Assembly (NCBI GenBank): GCA_029448655.1
Contig: JACCLO010000009.1
Location: 3,410,001 to 3,474,000 of the forward strand
Reading direction: 5' to 3'
DNA from: Wolfiporia cocos
Lineage: Eukaryota > Basidiomycota > Agaricomycetes > Polyporales > Phaeolaceae
Length of the DNA stretch: 64,000 bases
In this document: positions 1 to 8,955 of the stretch, one piece after another
Layout: each line of letters opens with the position of its first letter
Numbering within the stretch: the stretch's first letter is position 1
Notes under the pieces: generated by a model
Seen by the model: the letters and a program-made list of their open reading frames with translations, nothing else
Databases searched by the model: none
What the model was told of the DNA's origin: nothing
Translations under genes and position numbers: made by a program

Positions 1-2063
1 TCTGCCGATTGCACCGGGCTCCCGCTTTTCTCCTCATCGCTGATGCGCGTAGTGGGGGCCAGAGGAACCACCTCTGGTTGCTTCGGAACGTTGGTCCGGA
101 TGGTCCCTACGGTGGCTTGGGGGGACTCGTCTTCGTCGTCAGTCATCAGTTCCTGGGTGCTGACAATTCGGACCTTGTATTTTTTCTTCGGGTCCAATTT
201 CTTCTGGCCCGACTGTTGCGTTCCGCTCGACGAGCCTGTCGGCTTCGTCGTTCCGCTTCCACTACTGGCCGGCTTGGCTTCCTTCGGCTTGTTCTTAGGG
301 TTCTCAGGACAGTCGCCCCATTTGTGTTGTCCGGGGTGCTTGCGACAGTCCTTCCCGTAAGAGCCGGTTTCCTTTGCCTTGCCTTTGCCTTTGTCGTCAG
401 CCTTGGCAGGCTTCGACGTAGCCTTGTCGGCGGTCTTTCCAGACCCCGATGACTCCTTCCTTTTTTCTTCCTCAAAGATCTTGCCTTTGAGCTTATCCGG
501 GTATTGCCTCTTGTAGAGGTCGATGGCCATATCGAGGTATGCCTCCCAGTCGGTCGGCATTGTAAAGCCGGGCACCGATTCCAAGGTAGCGAGGGTTTCT
601 CGCACCTTTTCCGGGAGAATCCGTTTGATGTGACTGAACAACGTCTTGTTGTCAGTCTCGGCCAGGCGAGCCAGGGTCCTGAGCTTCTGTGCCCAAGAGA
701 AGAAGTCCGATTGGAGCTTCTTTTTCCCTTCGTCCCCGAAGTACCCTTCAATCTCTTTTTCGGCAATTTCCTTGTCCGTCTTCTTGCCGTACACCTTCTC
801 GATTGTTTCCGCGAACGTTTTCCATGTGTGCCCCGAGGATTGTCCGGCGGCAATTTTATCAACTACCGGCGACATGTATTGGTAGGCCTCGCCCGTAAGC
901 CGTAGCAGGGCTTGGCGGACCTTGTCTTCCTCGAGGGTAACCTTGGCGTCCGCGAAATACATGCCCATTTTTTGGATCCACTCTTTCGACGAGATGGAAT
1001 CCTTGGGGCCCGAGAATTTGGGCGGCTGAGTCGGTTTGGTCTGTTGGAAGTTGACCGTTGTGGCTGCTGCTGCCGCGGCTGCCGGTGCGTTTTTTAGAGC
1101 GGTTAACTCCGCTTCGAGTTGGTCAATTCTATTAATTAGTGCCGTGACCTGGGCACCGCTGGGTCCCGCGGTTGGGACTGCCGGACGCTTTTGCAGTACT
1201 GCGATATCTTTTTCTATGCGGACGAACCGATTTTCGGAAAGGGTATCCAATTGTTGCCGCAAACTCTCCGCTTCCTCTAGTGCTTCTATTCTGTTTTGAA
1301 GCACCTGGTTGTGACTCCGAATTTGGTTGGTCTTGTTCCAGACCGTCTCCATATTCATGTCTACCCGGCTTTTGTATGCCGCGAGGTTGCTGTAGAGGTG
1401 GTTTTTGGCTTGGTACAGCGCTTCCCTGTAAGCTTCTTTTCCAACCTGCAGAACTTCGTCTGGGGGGGCCACTTCCAGAGTGCGCTGCAACCTTCCCGTC
1501 AATTCATTCTCGCTTCTTTCTGGCTGCGCGACTATTTCCAGGGTTCCCCTTTCATAGGAGGGGAGGAGATCGGGAAGCGTCCCAAATAGGGGCTCCGTGT
1601 CGACTGGTTCCTCCGGCCGTGGAGTCTCGCTGCCTTCGGGAGTGATGACTGCTCGGCGTGCGGGTGTTTCCGGGTTGAAGAGCCTGGCGGCTCTCGTGCG
1701 TGGTGACGCTTCTTCCTGGGAGTACCAGTGGACGTCACCGTACAGGACTATGAGGTCCGACAGGGGGATGGCGGTGCAGTAATTGTCCCACCTCCACCAC
1801 GATATGTGGTTCCTGGTCGAATCTTCCCCATAGTACTTGATGTACGCCGTATGGTTTACGTTCAGGAATGGGCGCACATGCGCCGGAATTGAGTTGAAGG
1901 AGGTGACACTCCCCCTAACTCTGATGCCGAATACGACTCGCAGGTAGTCCATCAAGCAGGTTTGCTCTCCGGGCCACGCGTGCTTGCCGACGGCGGGGCG
2001 GTAGGCCGTAGCCACCTTGTGGGTGTTGTACAAAGCGCCTTGGACGATTGTGTATGACACCAT
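1..2063 (-). CDS. gag: Gag of element A, partial (C-terminus beyond the window)
   Basis: This is the structural polyprotein that forms the cytoplasmic particle packaging element RNA. The minus-strand frame opens at the ATG complementary to 2061-2063 and aligns codon by codon with gag of element B (8956-11193). I saw no stop in the stretches I compared down to base 1. It covers roughly the first 690 of about 745 residues: a globular N-terminal region, two coiled-coil stretches, an alanine-rich linker, the capsid domain, a Lys-rich tail and the modified zinc knuckle. The start was chosen by homology with B; it lies about 150 nt after the ORF1 stop, behind the same three-copy repeat. The long open frames in other phases here are shadows. 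Confidence 0.85.
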   Translation of the reverse strand, partial: MVSYTIVQGALYNTHKVATAYRPAVGKHAWPGEQTCLMDYLRVVFGIRVRGSVTSFNSIPAHVRPFLNVNHTAYIKYYGEDSTRNHISWWRWDNYCTAIPLSDLIVLYGDVHWYSQEEASPRTRAARLFNPETPARRAVITPEGSETPRPEEPVDTEPLFGTLPDLLPSYERGTLEIVAQPERSENELTGRLQRTLEVAPPDEVLQVGKEAYREALYQAKNHLYSNLAAYKSRVDMNMETVWNKTNQIRSHNQVLQNRIEALEEAESLRQQLDTLSENRFVRIEKDIAVLQKRPAVPTAGPSGAQVTALINRIDQLEAELTALKNAPAAAAAAATTVNFQQTKPTQPPKFSGPKDSISSKEWIQKMGMYFADAKVTLEEDKVRQALLRLTGEAYQYMSPVVDKIAAGQSSGHTWKTFAETIEKVYGKKTDKEIAEKEIEGYFGDEGKKKLQSDFFSWAQKLRTLARLAETDNKTLFSHIKRILPEKVRETLATLESVPGFTMPTDWEAYLDMAIDLYKRQYPDKLKGKIFEEEKRKESSGSGKTADKATSKPAKADDKGKGKAKETGSYGKDCRKHPGQHKWGDCPENPKNKPKEAKPASSGSGTTKPTGSSSGTQQSGQKKLDPKKKYKVRIVSTQELMTDDEDESPQATVGTIRTNVPKQPEVVPLAPTTRISDEEKSGSPVQSA

Positions 2064-2125
2064 TGCTGGACAGTATTCGTCAGCTTGAGTTATTTTCTTC
2101 CTTAAACGATAATTCAAGAAAAAAG

Positions 2126-2206
2126 TGCCTTTTCAGGACTTAAGTGCCTTTTCAGGACTTTTCGCAATCAATGCCATGCACCAAAGATAATGCCTTTTCA
2201 GGACTT
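2126..2206 (-). repeat. Three direct copies of a 16-nt repeat between ORF1 and gag (A)
   Basis: Minus-strand copies of AAGTCCTGAAAAGGCA lie at 2126-2141, 2145-2160 and 2191-2206. The same three copies with the same spacing occur in element B at 8814-8894, so the array is a family trait. It sits in the intercistronic spacer just ahead of gag. Confidence 0.9.
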
Positions 2207-2214
2207 TCTATCTA

Positions 2215-3030
2215 CTACAGCTGGGGTTTGCCAAGGTCGAAGTTGAGACCGCTATGTACTAAATGTGTCTTTAAGTACGTAACGTGCTGTTTCACGTCTA
2301 GGTCTCCAAAAACGTGCTCCACCCTCCTGAGATATTTTTCGAGGCGGCGGAGGTCTTCGTTCTTCATGGAGTCCTGACGGACCCTTTGCTCCAGGTGTGT
2401 GGAGAGATCGTCGAAGTCGGTGATGAGGGTGGTGAATTTTGCTATTATTGGGGCCGTGGTGGTTGCGTCGGGGACTTTCCATAGGCGGAAAAGATTCTTG
2501 TGGGCGGCGTTCATCTGTTTGTCAACGTCCAAGAACCAGTCCCACTTTTTCTCCGTGCAATGGACGTCCCTGGGGTTCGGAAGACCCCGTTTCTCGACCC
2601 ACTCGGCCGGCTTCCTGAGCTCCTCCACCCTTTCCAACAGCGACTTCCTTGGGGGCTCGATTCGCTCCCGAAGACTCCTCACCATCCTCTCTTCCTCAAC
2701 CCTCTTCCTGGCCGCTTCGGCGATTAGCTGATCCAGTGATTGTTTCTGGATCCGAGCCTCGAGCTTCTCTTTCTGTCGGAGAAGCTTGTTGAGCTTCTTT
2801 CGCCTGATGTCGTCGAGGGCGGCCTCGTGGTTGACCCTTCGGATCTCCTCCGGGTCAGGGTTCGGCTTCCTATAGAAGACGTCTTTGCCCTTTCGGGACT
2901 TTCCTCGCTTTGGGGCTGTGACCGCGGAAATGCGGTCTTCGAGCGATTTAGAGGCGGCAATGTGCCATTCCTCGCGCTCCCCCGTAGCGGCGTTTCTCGG
3001 GGTAACCGTGAAACGTGGTGCTTTCGGCAT
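2215..3030 (-). CDS. ORF1 of element A, conserved protein of unknown function
   Basis: A 271-residue protein nearly identical to ORF1 of element B and lying upstream of gag, where Ty3/gypsy elements normally carry no gene. It is highly charged. Visible features are a Glu-Trp-His-Ile motif near residues 21-24, a basic stretch at about 40-60, a long Lys/Glu/Arg-rich probable coiled coil at about 70-140, the motif CTEKKWDW near residue 158, and a C-terminal helical region to about 255. I see no catalytic motif, signal peptide or membrane segment. Homologues occur in families C (52579-53481) and E (38519-39442). I do not recognise the family; an RNA-binding or assembly role is only a guess from its charge. 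Confidence 0.85.
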   Translation of the reverse strand: MPKAPRFTVTPRNAATGEREEWHIAASKSLEDRISAVTAPKRGKSRKGKDVFYRKPNPDPEEIRRVNHEAALDDIRRKKLNKLLRQKEKLEARIQKQSLDQLIAEAARKRVEEERMVRSLRERIEPPRKSLLERVEELRKPAEWVEKRGLPNPRDVHCTEKKWDWFLDVDKQMNAAHKNLFRLWKVPDATTTAPIIAKFTTLITDFDDLSTHLEQRVRQDSMKNEDLRRLEKYLRRVEHVFGDLDVKQHVTYLKTHLVHSGLNFDLGKPQL

Positions 3031-3732
3031 GACTACGTAAAAAGAAGTCTAAGTAAGCTATTCTAGTGGAAATTCACGCGGTCTTCTGTCGGGGCTTATC
3101 GTCGCTTCTTGATGTGTCGTGCGCTTATCCTCCGGCGTCAATGGGCGCTCCGCCCTCGACCGGAGTTAGTGTCGGCGACTGGATTGCGTCTCTCTCACGC
3201 TACCAGGTGGGGGATACAGCAGGTCGTCTTCCCTTGACGCCTGGGAATGCAGGATTTGGGGTATTACACCCCGCATGTGCCCACGCCTCACTCCAGTTAG
3301 GTGGCTGCCAGTGTTTAAACCAAACCCATGCCCTGAGGGACTTAGAGGGCGCCAAGGCCAGAACTCGATCGTTCTGAAGCCGTATCGGCAGCGGTTCTAG
3401 GCAGGGCAACTCGTGCCCACCATCCCAACTCTAAATAGAGTGGCCCCTGTACGCCTGGGGATAGGCGAGAAGGTCGTCTCCGGCCCGGTCAAGAGGTTAC
3501 ACCGTTGCCATCGATTCCCAACATATGGGGAAAGGCTTGGCAGCCAGTCCCCGGTTCCGCTTAAGCCTACGGTCCGGCTATTTGCCCGAAGGCGGTGATC
3601 CCCCAGAGCCCACTAAGGATACCCCGCTGCCTGGCGGCGAGCAGGGGTGCGCAGACGGCGACGAAAACCCCTAAGAAGAAAAAAATCCCAGACCCTCAAA
3701 GAGGGCGGGGGCGAAAGCAAGTTCTATTCATA
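3031..3732 (-). other. Untranslated leader of element A with self-priming site
   Basis: About 700 nt between the LTR and ORF1. The 11-nt priming site lies on the minus strand next to the LTR (about 3720-3730). The conserved leader motif TCTGGGGGAT is complementary to 3591-3607. Short open frames here are not conserved as proteins between families. Confidence 0.75.
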
Positions 3733-4663
3733 TAACACAAGATAACACTTACTTGTTATGATCTTGGGATTGCTGGTTAGGCAAGAGATAAAGCAGATGT
3801 TAAGCAGGATACGTTGAGTGGTTAACTCGTAGTATGAATGCAATGAATAGAACTGAGGCAATAGCGCTCAGCAAGTCCAGTATATATACATGATAAATAA
3901 GACCCCTAACAGTCTTATTAGATAATACTAGTGTCCGTATTCGTATGTACAAGTCCCCAGGTACCTAAATACTTAGTAATATACGATAAATACATATGCC
4001 GATCAAAACCGGGATATAGAAAGGCGGCGTAGGCCGCACGAATGGCGTTTTGCGCTCTTGTCATTACAAAGACGGGGCGTGACCAAAGCCCGGTCCGCTG
4101 ACGTTTATACGCTGACTGCTTCCGGACGGAATGTCCGATTGGCTAGAACTAGACATGTGACTGATGGTAACTACTAACGATAAGATAAGACCGTCGTTAC
4201 GGGAGATGACGCGGCCATCATTCGGCACGTATGTAACCGTTAACTTATGAACCAGATAAGCTAGTTATTGGTCTAGAAAGTCGTAGATAATTCGTAGAAT
4301 TGCCAGAAAAATAGTAAGAAATATAGGGAAACTAGGAGAATTCTTGTGACAGAATGGCGTTTTGCGCTCTTGTCATTACAAAGACAGGGCGTGACCAAAG
4401 CCCGGTCCGCTGACGTTTATACGCTGACTGCTTCCGGACGGAACGTCCGATTGGCTAGAACTAGACATGTGACTGATGGTAACTACTAACGATAAGATAA
4501 GACCGTCGTTACGGGAGATAACGCGGCCATCATTCGGCACGTATGTAACCGTTAACTTATGAACCAGATAAGCTAGTTATTGGTCTAGAAAGTCGTAGAT
4601 AATTCGTAGAATTGCCGGAAAAATAGTAAGAAATATAGGGAAACTAGGAGAATTCTTGTGACA
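3733..4663 (-). repeat. 5' LTR of element A, family 1, enlarged by an internal tandem duplication
   Basis: A normal 619-bp family-1 LTR occupies 3733-4351, matching the LTRs of B. It is followed at once by a second copy of its outer 312 bp (4352-4663, duplicating 4040-4351), which also ends in the LTR terminus TTGTGACA. By eye the two copies differ at about four sites. In element orientation the LTR is therefore a half LTR fused to a complete LTR. Confidence 0.9.
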
Positions 4664-4936
4664 CCGCGACAGCACCGGCCTCCGCTTCCACCACCACCGC
4701 TGCTCCTGCCGGAGTAGCACCTCTTTGCCCCAAGGCGACGCCTCCCCCGACCTTCACCGGAGATGGATCTAAGATCTCGGTAAAGGAATGGCTCCAGAAG
4801 TGCATCATGTACTTCTCGGTAGCGAAAATCTACCAAGAGCGGGAGCAAATCGTCGAGGCCCTGCAGCATCTATCAGGGTCGGCATTCCAGTATCAGGAAA
4901 AGAGGCTTAGGGACTCGGTAGACGTAACGAAGTCCC
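4664..4936 (+). pseudogene. gag: Gag of C1, segment 1 (linker and start of capsid)
   Basis: The frame encodes a Ser/Thr/Ala/Pro linker and then the start of the capsid domain (KEWLQKCIMYFS, then the SGSAFQYQEKR region), matching gag of C2 after 54931. Upstream gag is lost to element A and the frame is cut at 4936 by solo LTR D1. The coding parts are readable, but the gene is broken by insertions. Confidence 0.85.
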
Positions 4937-6031
4937 TGTCACAGATTTATCTGGGACTTACAGCATTTTTCCTATGATTATAGCAATTTACCTGGGATTT
5001 ATACGTCTAACTACCAGTTATCTACGGGTTAACTCCCATTGCCACCACGACAAGCTCTTAATTGGGCTTATCAACCACATGACTAGCTTACGTAACGCTA
5101 CGGTACAACCACGTCCAATAGCAACACTACAGCATACGTCATAGGTCTCGCCCGTCAGAGCAAGACCAGCCACGTCATAGATCTTAGATCATAATGATAG
5201 GCCGAGCGCGGCACGCTCGCATAATAATGTCCACATGTACAAACAGTGCCTCGCGGCCTTGTACTATTGGGTCGGCCTTCCCGGCTTCCCATTGCCATAA
5301 GATCCTTGATCACAATGGCACCTCAGGCGCGCCACGCCTTCGCATAATAATGGCAACACGGCCAAATAGCACTATATTAGCACCAAGGCAATATCGCTAT
5401 AGGCTCGGCCTCCTCGGCCATCCCACGGACTTGGCGGTCTCCAAGTCCCGGGCTTCTGCCATCACGGCGTTGCCCAAACACCGGTCCTCGCCTCACGGCT
5501 AAGACCACCATATGTTCCGGTAACCTTCCGGTCCGGACATATCACATGCTACGGTGCCTGCTGGCCCAATAGCATTACGACCTCGGTATTCCGCCTTGGT
5601 CAGCACATGATGACCGGCCCACCGCCATTATACCTCATGGTATCCGGCAACCGGCATCCCTTATACCCGGGCTGCGCCCGTCTTCACATGTCCATCTAAC
5701 GATGAGACCACACGCTCTCTCTTTTACCATTGGCTCGGCCATTACCGGCGGGTCACGGCCTTTGTAGAGTAGTCGTACCACTTGGTCGCCCTTATGGCAA
5801 CCAAGCCCACACTCCTTATCGGGCATGCACTATACAGTAGCACATGACCTGATATTATTATGTATATAAGTAGGGCCTTGACGGCCTATAACTTTAGTTC
5901 TATTCTTCTCGGCGTACGCCGTAGAAGAACCTTCCATCTACTACCGTGTCTGATAACCTCTACCTCACCTAGTCGCCTTAGTTCATCGCAAGGATACTGG
6001 CTTGGTGAGTCCCACAGAGCCATCTGTGTCA
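4937..6031 (+). repeat. Solo LTR D1 (D family) inside C1 gag
   Basis: Begins TGTCACAGATTTATC and ends CATCTGTGTCA. It is flanked by GTCCC at 4932-4936 and 6032-6036. The uninterrupted sequence is seen in C2 around 55147. A TATA box at 5863-5869 and a predicted self-primer about 34 nt on (AGTTCTATTCT, 5896-5906) set the plus orientation. The last bases form a short hairpin, CACAGA-GCCA-TCTGTG (6013-6028). Length is 1,095 bp and no coding sequence is evident. Confidence 0.92.
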
Positions 6032-6036
6032 GTCCC

Positions 6037-6672
6037 TAGGAACGTGGAAGGAGTTTGAGGACGATATGGAGCGTGTCTACGGGAAGAAGACGGATCAGGA
6101 GGTGGCCCGAAAGGAGATCAAAGGGTACTTTGGCGACGAGGGAAAGAAGAAGGCGAAAGCCAACTTCTTCACGTACGCGGAAAGACTTCGCCAACTTGTC
6201 AAAGCAGCGAAGTCCGAGAACTCGACGGTGCTGGAGGAGCTCAAGGATGCGTTACCCGAAAAGGTACGCGACGGCTTCTCGATGCTGAAGATCATCAAGC
6301 ACCCCGCCCCCACCGAGTGGGAAAAATATCTCGATATGGCAATCGAGTTCTACAAGGACGCGTACCCCGACGCTATTACCGGGAGTATCTTCAAAGACGG
6401 GAAGAAGGAGACGAAGAAGGCAGAGGTTAGCTCGGGCGGCAAGAAGGCCGCCACCATCACTACATCCCAAACCAGCGGATCTGCAAAGACCGCCAGCGGT
6501 GGGGAGTCCAAGGCAAAGAAGGCGGGACAAAGTTTGCCCGACAACGCTAGGCCCGATGCATCGTGGCGCGTACTCAAGGACGGGAAGAGGATTCTAGTCT
6601 CTCCCCCCCACAAGTGCGCCCAGTGCGGTCGCGACAACTGTACGACCGGCTGGAACGATTGCAAGTGGAAGG
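6037..6672 (+). pseudogene. gag: Gag of C1, segment 2 (capsid to zinc knuckle)
   Basis: This continues segment 1 after D1. It holds the rest of the capsid (WKEFEDDMERVYGKKTDQE, EGYFGDE-type helices, PEKVRDGF), a Lys/Ser/Gly tail and a Cys-rich knuckle of form C-x2-C-x4-C-x6-C near 6616-6662 instead of the usual CCHC. Element B inserted right after the knuckle. The frame is open for 208 codons with no internal stop. Confidence 0.88.
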
Positions 6673-7291
6673 TGTCACAAGAATTCTCCTAGTTTCCCTA
6701 TATTTCTTACTATTTTTCCGGCAATTCTACGAATTATCTACGACTTTCTAGACCAATAACTAGCTTATCTGGTTCATAAGTTAACGGTTACATACGTGCC
6801 GAATGATGGCCGCGTTATCTCCCGTAACGACGGTCTTATCTTATCACTAGTAGTTACCATCAGTCACATGTCTAGTTCTAGCCAATCGGACATCTCGTCC
6901 GGAAGCAGTCAGCATATAAACGTCAGTGGACCGGGCTTTGGTCACGCCCCGTCTTTGTAATGACAAGAGCGCAAAACGCCATTCGCGCGGCCTACGCCGC
7001 CTTTCTATATCCCGGTTTTGATCGGCATATGTATTTATCGTATATTACTAAGTACTTAGGTACCTGGGGACTTGTACATACGAATACGGACATTAGTATT
7101 ATCTAATAAGGCTGTTAGGGGTCTTATTTATCATGTATATATACTGGACTTGCTGAGCGCTATTGCCTCAGTTCTATTCATTGCATTCATACTACGAGTT
7201 AACCACTCAACGTATCCTGCTTAACATCTACTTATCCCTTGCCTAACCAGCAAAACCAAGAACATTACAAGTAAGTTGTTATCTTGTGTTA
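6673..7291 (+). repeat. 5' LTR of element B (family 1, 619 bp)
   Basis: Starts TGTCACAAGAATTC and ends ATCTTGTGTTA, so the terminal dinucleotides are TG and TA rather than TG and CA. Both B LTRs and the A LTR share this ending. The U3 part contains several GATAAG or CTTATC motifs and a GTCACATG motif. Confidence 0.95.
7136..7181 (+). promoter_or_regulatory. TATA box and predicted transcript 5' end/self-primer of element B
   Basis: TATATATA at 7136-7143 is followed about 34 nt later by AGTTCTATTCA (7170-7180), the exact complement of the site beside the LTR at 7294-7304. In Tf1 the first 11 nt of the transcript prime reverse transcription, so this segment probably marks the RNA start. The same TATA-to-primer spacing recurs in E, C2, F and H. 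Confidence 0.8.
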
Positions 7292-7989
7292 TATGAATAG
7301 AACTTGCTTTCGCCCCCGCCCTCTTTGAGGGTCTGGGATTTTTTCTTAGGGGTTTTCGTCGCCGTCTGCGCACCCCTGCTCGCCGCCAGGCAGCGGGGTA
7401 TCCTTAGTGGGCTCTGGGGGATCATCGCCTTCGGGCAAACAGCCGGACCGTAGGCTTAAGCGGAACCGGGGACTGGCTGCCAAGCCTTTCCCCATATGTT
7501 GGGAATCGATGGCAACGGTGTAACTTCTTGACCGGGCCGGAGATAACCTTCTCGCCTATCCCCAGGCGTACAGGGGCCACTCTATTTTAGAGTTAGGATG
7601 GTGGGCACGAGTTGCCCTGCCTAGAACCGCCGCCGATACGGCTTCAGAACGATGGAGTTCTGGCCTTGGCACCCTCTAAGTCCCTCAGGGCATGGGTTTG
7701 GTTTAAACACTGGCAGCCACCTAACTGGGGTGAGGCGTGGGCACATGCGGGGTGTAATACCCCAAATCCTGCATTCCCAGGCGTCAAGGGAAGACGACCT
7801 GCTGTATCCCCCACCTGGTAGCGTGAGAGAGACGCCATCCAGTCGCCGACACTAACTCCGGTCGAGGGCGGAGCGCCCATTGACGCCGGAGGATAAGCGC
7901 ACGACACATCAAGAAGCGACGATAAGCCCCGACAGAAGACCGCGTGATTTCCACTAGAATAGCTTACTTAGACTTCTTTTTACGTAGTC
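7292..7989 (+). other. Untranslated leader of element B
   Basis: About 700 nt. Contains the motif TCTGGGGGATCATCGCC (7413-7429), shared with the leaders of C2 and E, and a stem-loop GGGGT-GTAAT-ACCCC (7749-7763) with a counterpart in C2. Open frames such as 7612-7821 are also present in A but not in other families. I treat the region as noncoding, perhaps for packaging or translation control. Confidence 0.7.
7294..7304 (+). other. Self-priming (primer binding) site of element B
   Basis: TGAATAGAACT lies two bases after the 5' LTR and pairs perfectly with 7170-7180 in the LTR. No tRNA 3' end complement is apparent. Confidence 0.8.
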
Positions 7990-8805
7990 ATGCCGAAAGC
8001 ACCACGTTTCACGGTTACCCCGAGAAACGCCGCTACGGGGGAGCGCGAGGAATGGCACATTGCCTCCTCTAAATCGCTCGAAGACCGCATTTCCGCAGTC
8101 ACAGCCCCAAAGCGAGGAAAGTCCCGAAAGGGCAAAGACGTCTTCTACAAGAAGCCGAACCCCGACCCAGAGGAGATCCGAAGGGTCAACCACGAGGCCG
8201 CCCTCGACGACATCAGGCGGAAGAAGCTCAACAAGCTTCTCCGACAGAAGGAGAAGCTCGAGGCTCGGATCCAGAAACAGAGCCTGGATCAGCTAATCGC
8301 CGAGGCAGCCAGGAAGAGGGTTGAGGAAGAGAGAATGGTGAGGAGTCTTCGGGAGCGAATTGAGCCCCCAAAGAAGTCGCTGTTGGAAAGGGTGGAGGAG
8401 CTTAGGATGCCGGCCGAGTGGGTCGAGAAGCGGGGTCTTGCGAACCCCAGGGACGTCCACTGCACGGAGAAGAAGTGGGACTGGTTCTTGGACGTCGACA
8501 AACAGATGAACGCCGCCCACAAGAACCTTTTCCGGCTATGGAAAGTCCCCGACGCAACCACCACGGCCCCCATCATAGCAAAATTCACCACCCTCATCAC
8601 CGACTTCGACGACCTCTCCACACACCTAGAGCAAAGGGTCCGTCAGGACTCCATGAAGAACGAAGATCTCCGCCGCCTCGAAAAATATCTCAGGAGGGTG
8701 GAGCACGTTTTTGGAGACCTAGACGTGAAACAGCACGTTACATACTTAAAAACACACCTAGTACATAGCGGTCTCAACTTCGACCTCGGCAAACCCCAGT
8801 TGTAG
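7990..8805 (+). CDS. ORF1 of element B, conserved protein of unknown function
   Basis: A 271-residue, strongly charged protein. Motifs are EWHIA at residues 21-25, a basic patch at 40-60, a Lys/Glu/Arg probable coiled coil at about 70-140, LRMPAEWVEKRGL at 138-150, CTEKKWDW at 158-165 and a C-terminal helical part to about 255. The PxAEW/CTEKKxDW block is recognisable in ORF1 of C2, and the Trp-x-Ile motif also in E. It precedes gag by 150 nt and follows a long leader, so the genomic RNA would present it as the first main cistron. No known domain, signal peptide or membrane helix is seen. Being in phase and intact in A and B supports a real gene; its role is unknown. Confidence 0.88.
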   Translation: MPKAPRFTVTPRNAATGEREEWHIASSKSLEDRISAVTAPKRGKSRKGKDVFYKKPNPDPEEIRRVNHEAALDDIRRKKLNKLLRQKEKLEARIQKQSLDQLIAEAARKRVEEERMVRSLRERIEPPKKSLLERVEELRMPAEWVEKRGLANPRDVHCTEKKWDWFLDVDKQMNAAHKNLFRLWKVPDATTTAPIIAKFTTLITDFDDLSTHLEQRVRQDSMKNEDLRRLEKYLRRVEHVFGDLDVKQHVTYLKTHLVHSGLNFDLGKPQL

Positions 8806-8813
8806 TAGATAGA

Positions 8814-8894
8814 AAGTCCTGAAAAGGCATTATCTTTGGTGCATGGCATTGATTGCGAAAAGTCCTGAAAAGGCATTTAAGTCCTGAAAAGGCA
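8814..8894 (+). repeat. Three direct copies of a 16-nt repeat between ORF1 and gag (B)
   Basis: AAGTCCTGAAAAGGCA occurs at 8814-8829, 8860-8875 and 8879-8894, filling most of the 150-nt ORF1-gag spacer. The array is identical in arrangement in element A and absent from the spacers of C2 and E. Confidence 0.92.
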
Positions 8895-8955
8895 CTTTTT
8901 CTTGAATTATCGTTTAAGGAAAAAAATAACTCAAGCTGACGAATACTGTCCAGCA

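Larger units (their letters stand above)
1..4663 (-). mobile_element. Element A: Ty3/gypsy chromovirus of family 1, 5' portion
   Basis: Read on the minus strand the order is LTR (4663-3733), priming site, leader, ORF1 and gag, running off the left edge before pol. It is colinear with the full-length element B and clearly the same family. Its right edge meets gag sequence of element C1, so A inserted into C1. The likely target duplication is CCGCG at 4664-4668, but the partner lies outside the window. Confidence 0.9.

Noticed and set aside
146..862. 238-codon minus-strand open frame rich in Arg/Ser over A gag (and 10157-10876 plus over B gag)
   Set aside because: It is the alternative phase of gag and follows gag conservation; the gag phase carries the recognisable capsid and knuckle.
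3200..3409. 69-codon frame in the leader of A with a counterpart in B (7612-7821)
   Set aside because: The two elements are near-identical at the DNA level, so conservation is uninformative, and families C and E lack it.
4937..6031. DNA transposon with TGTCACAG/CTGTGTCA terminal inverted repeats
   Set aside because: Termini are short LTR ends, target duplications are 5 bp, a TATA box and self-primer are present, and no transposase is found; solo LTR fits better.
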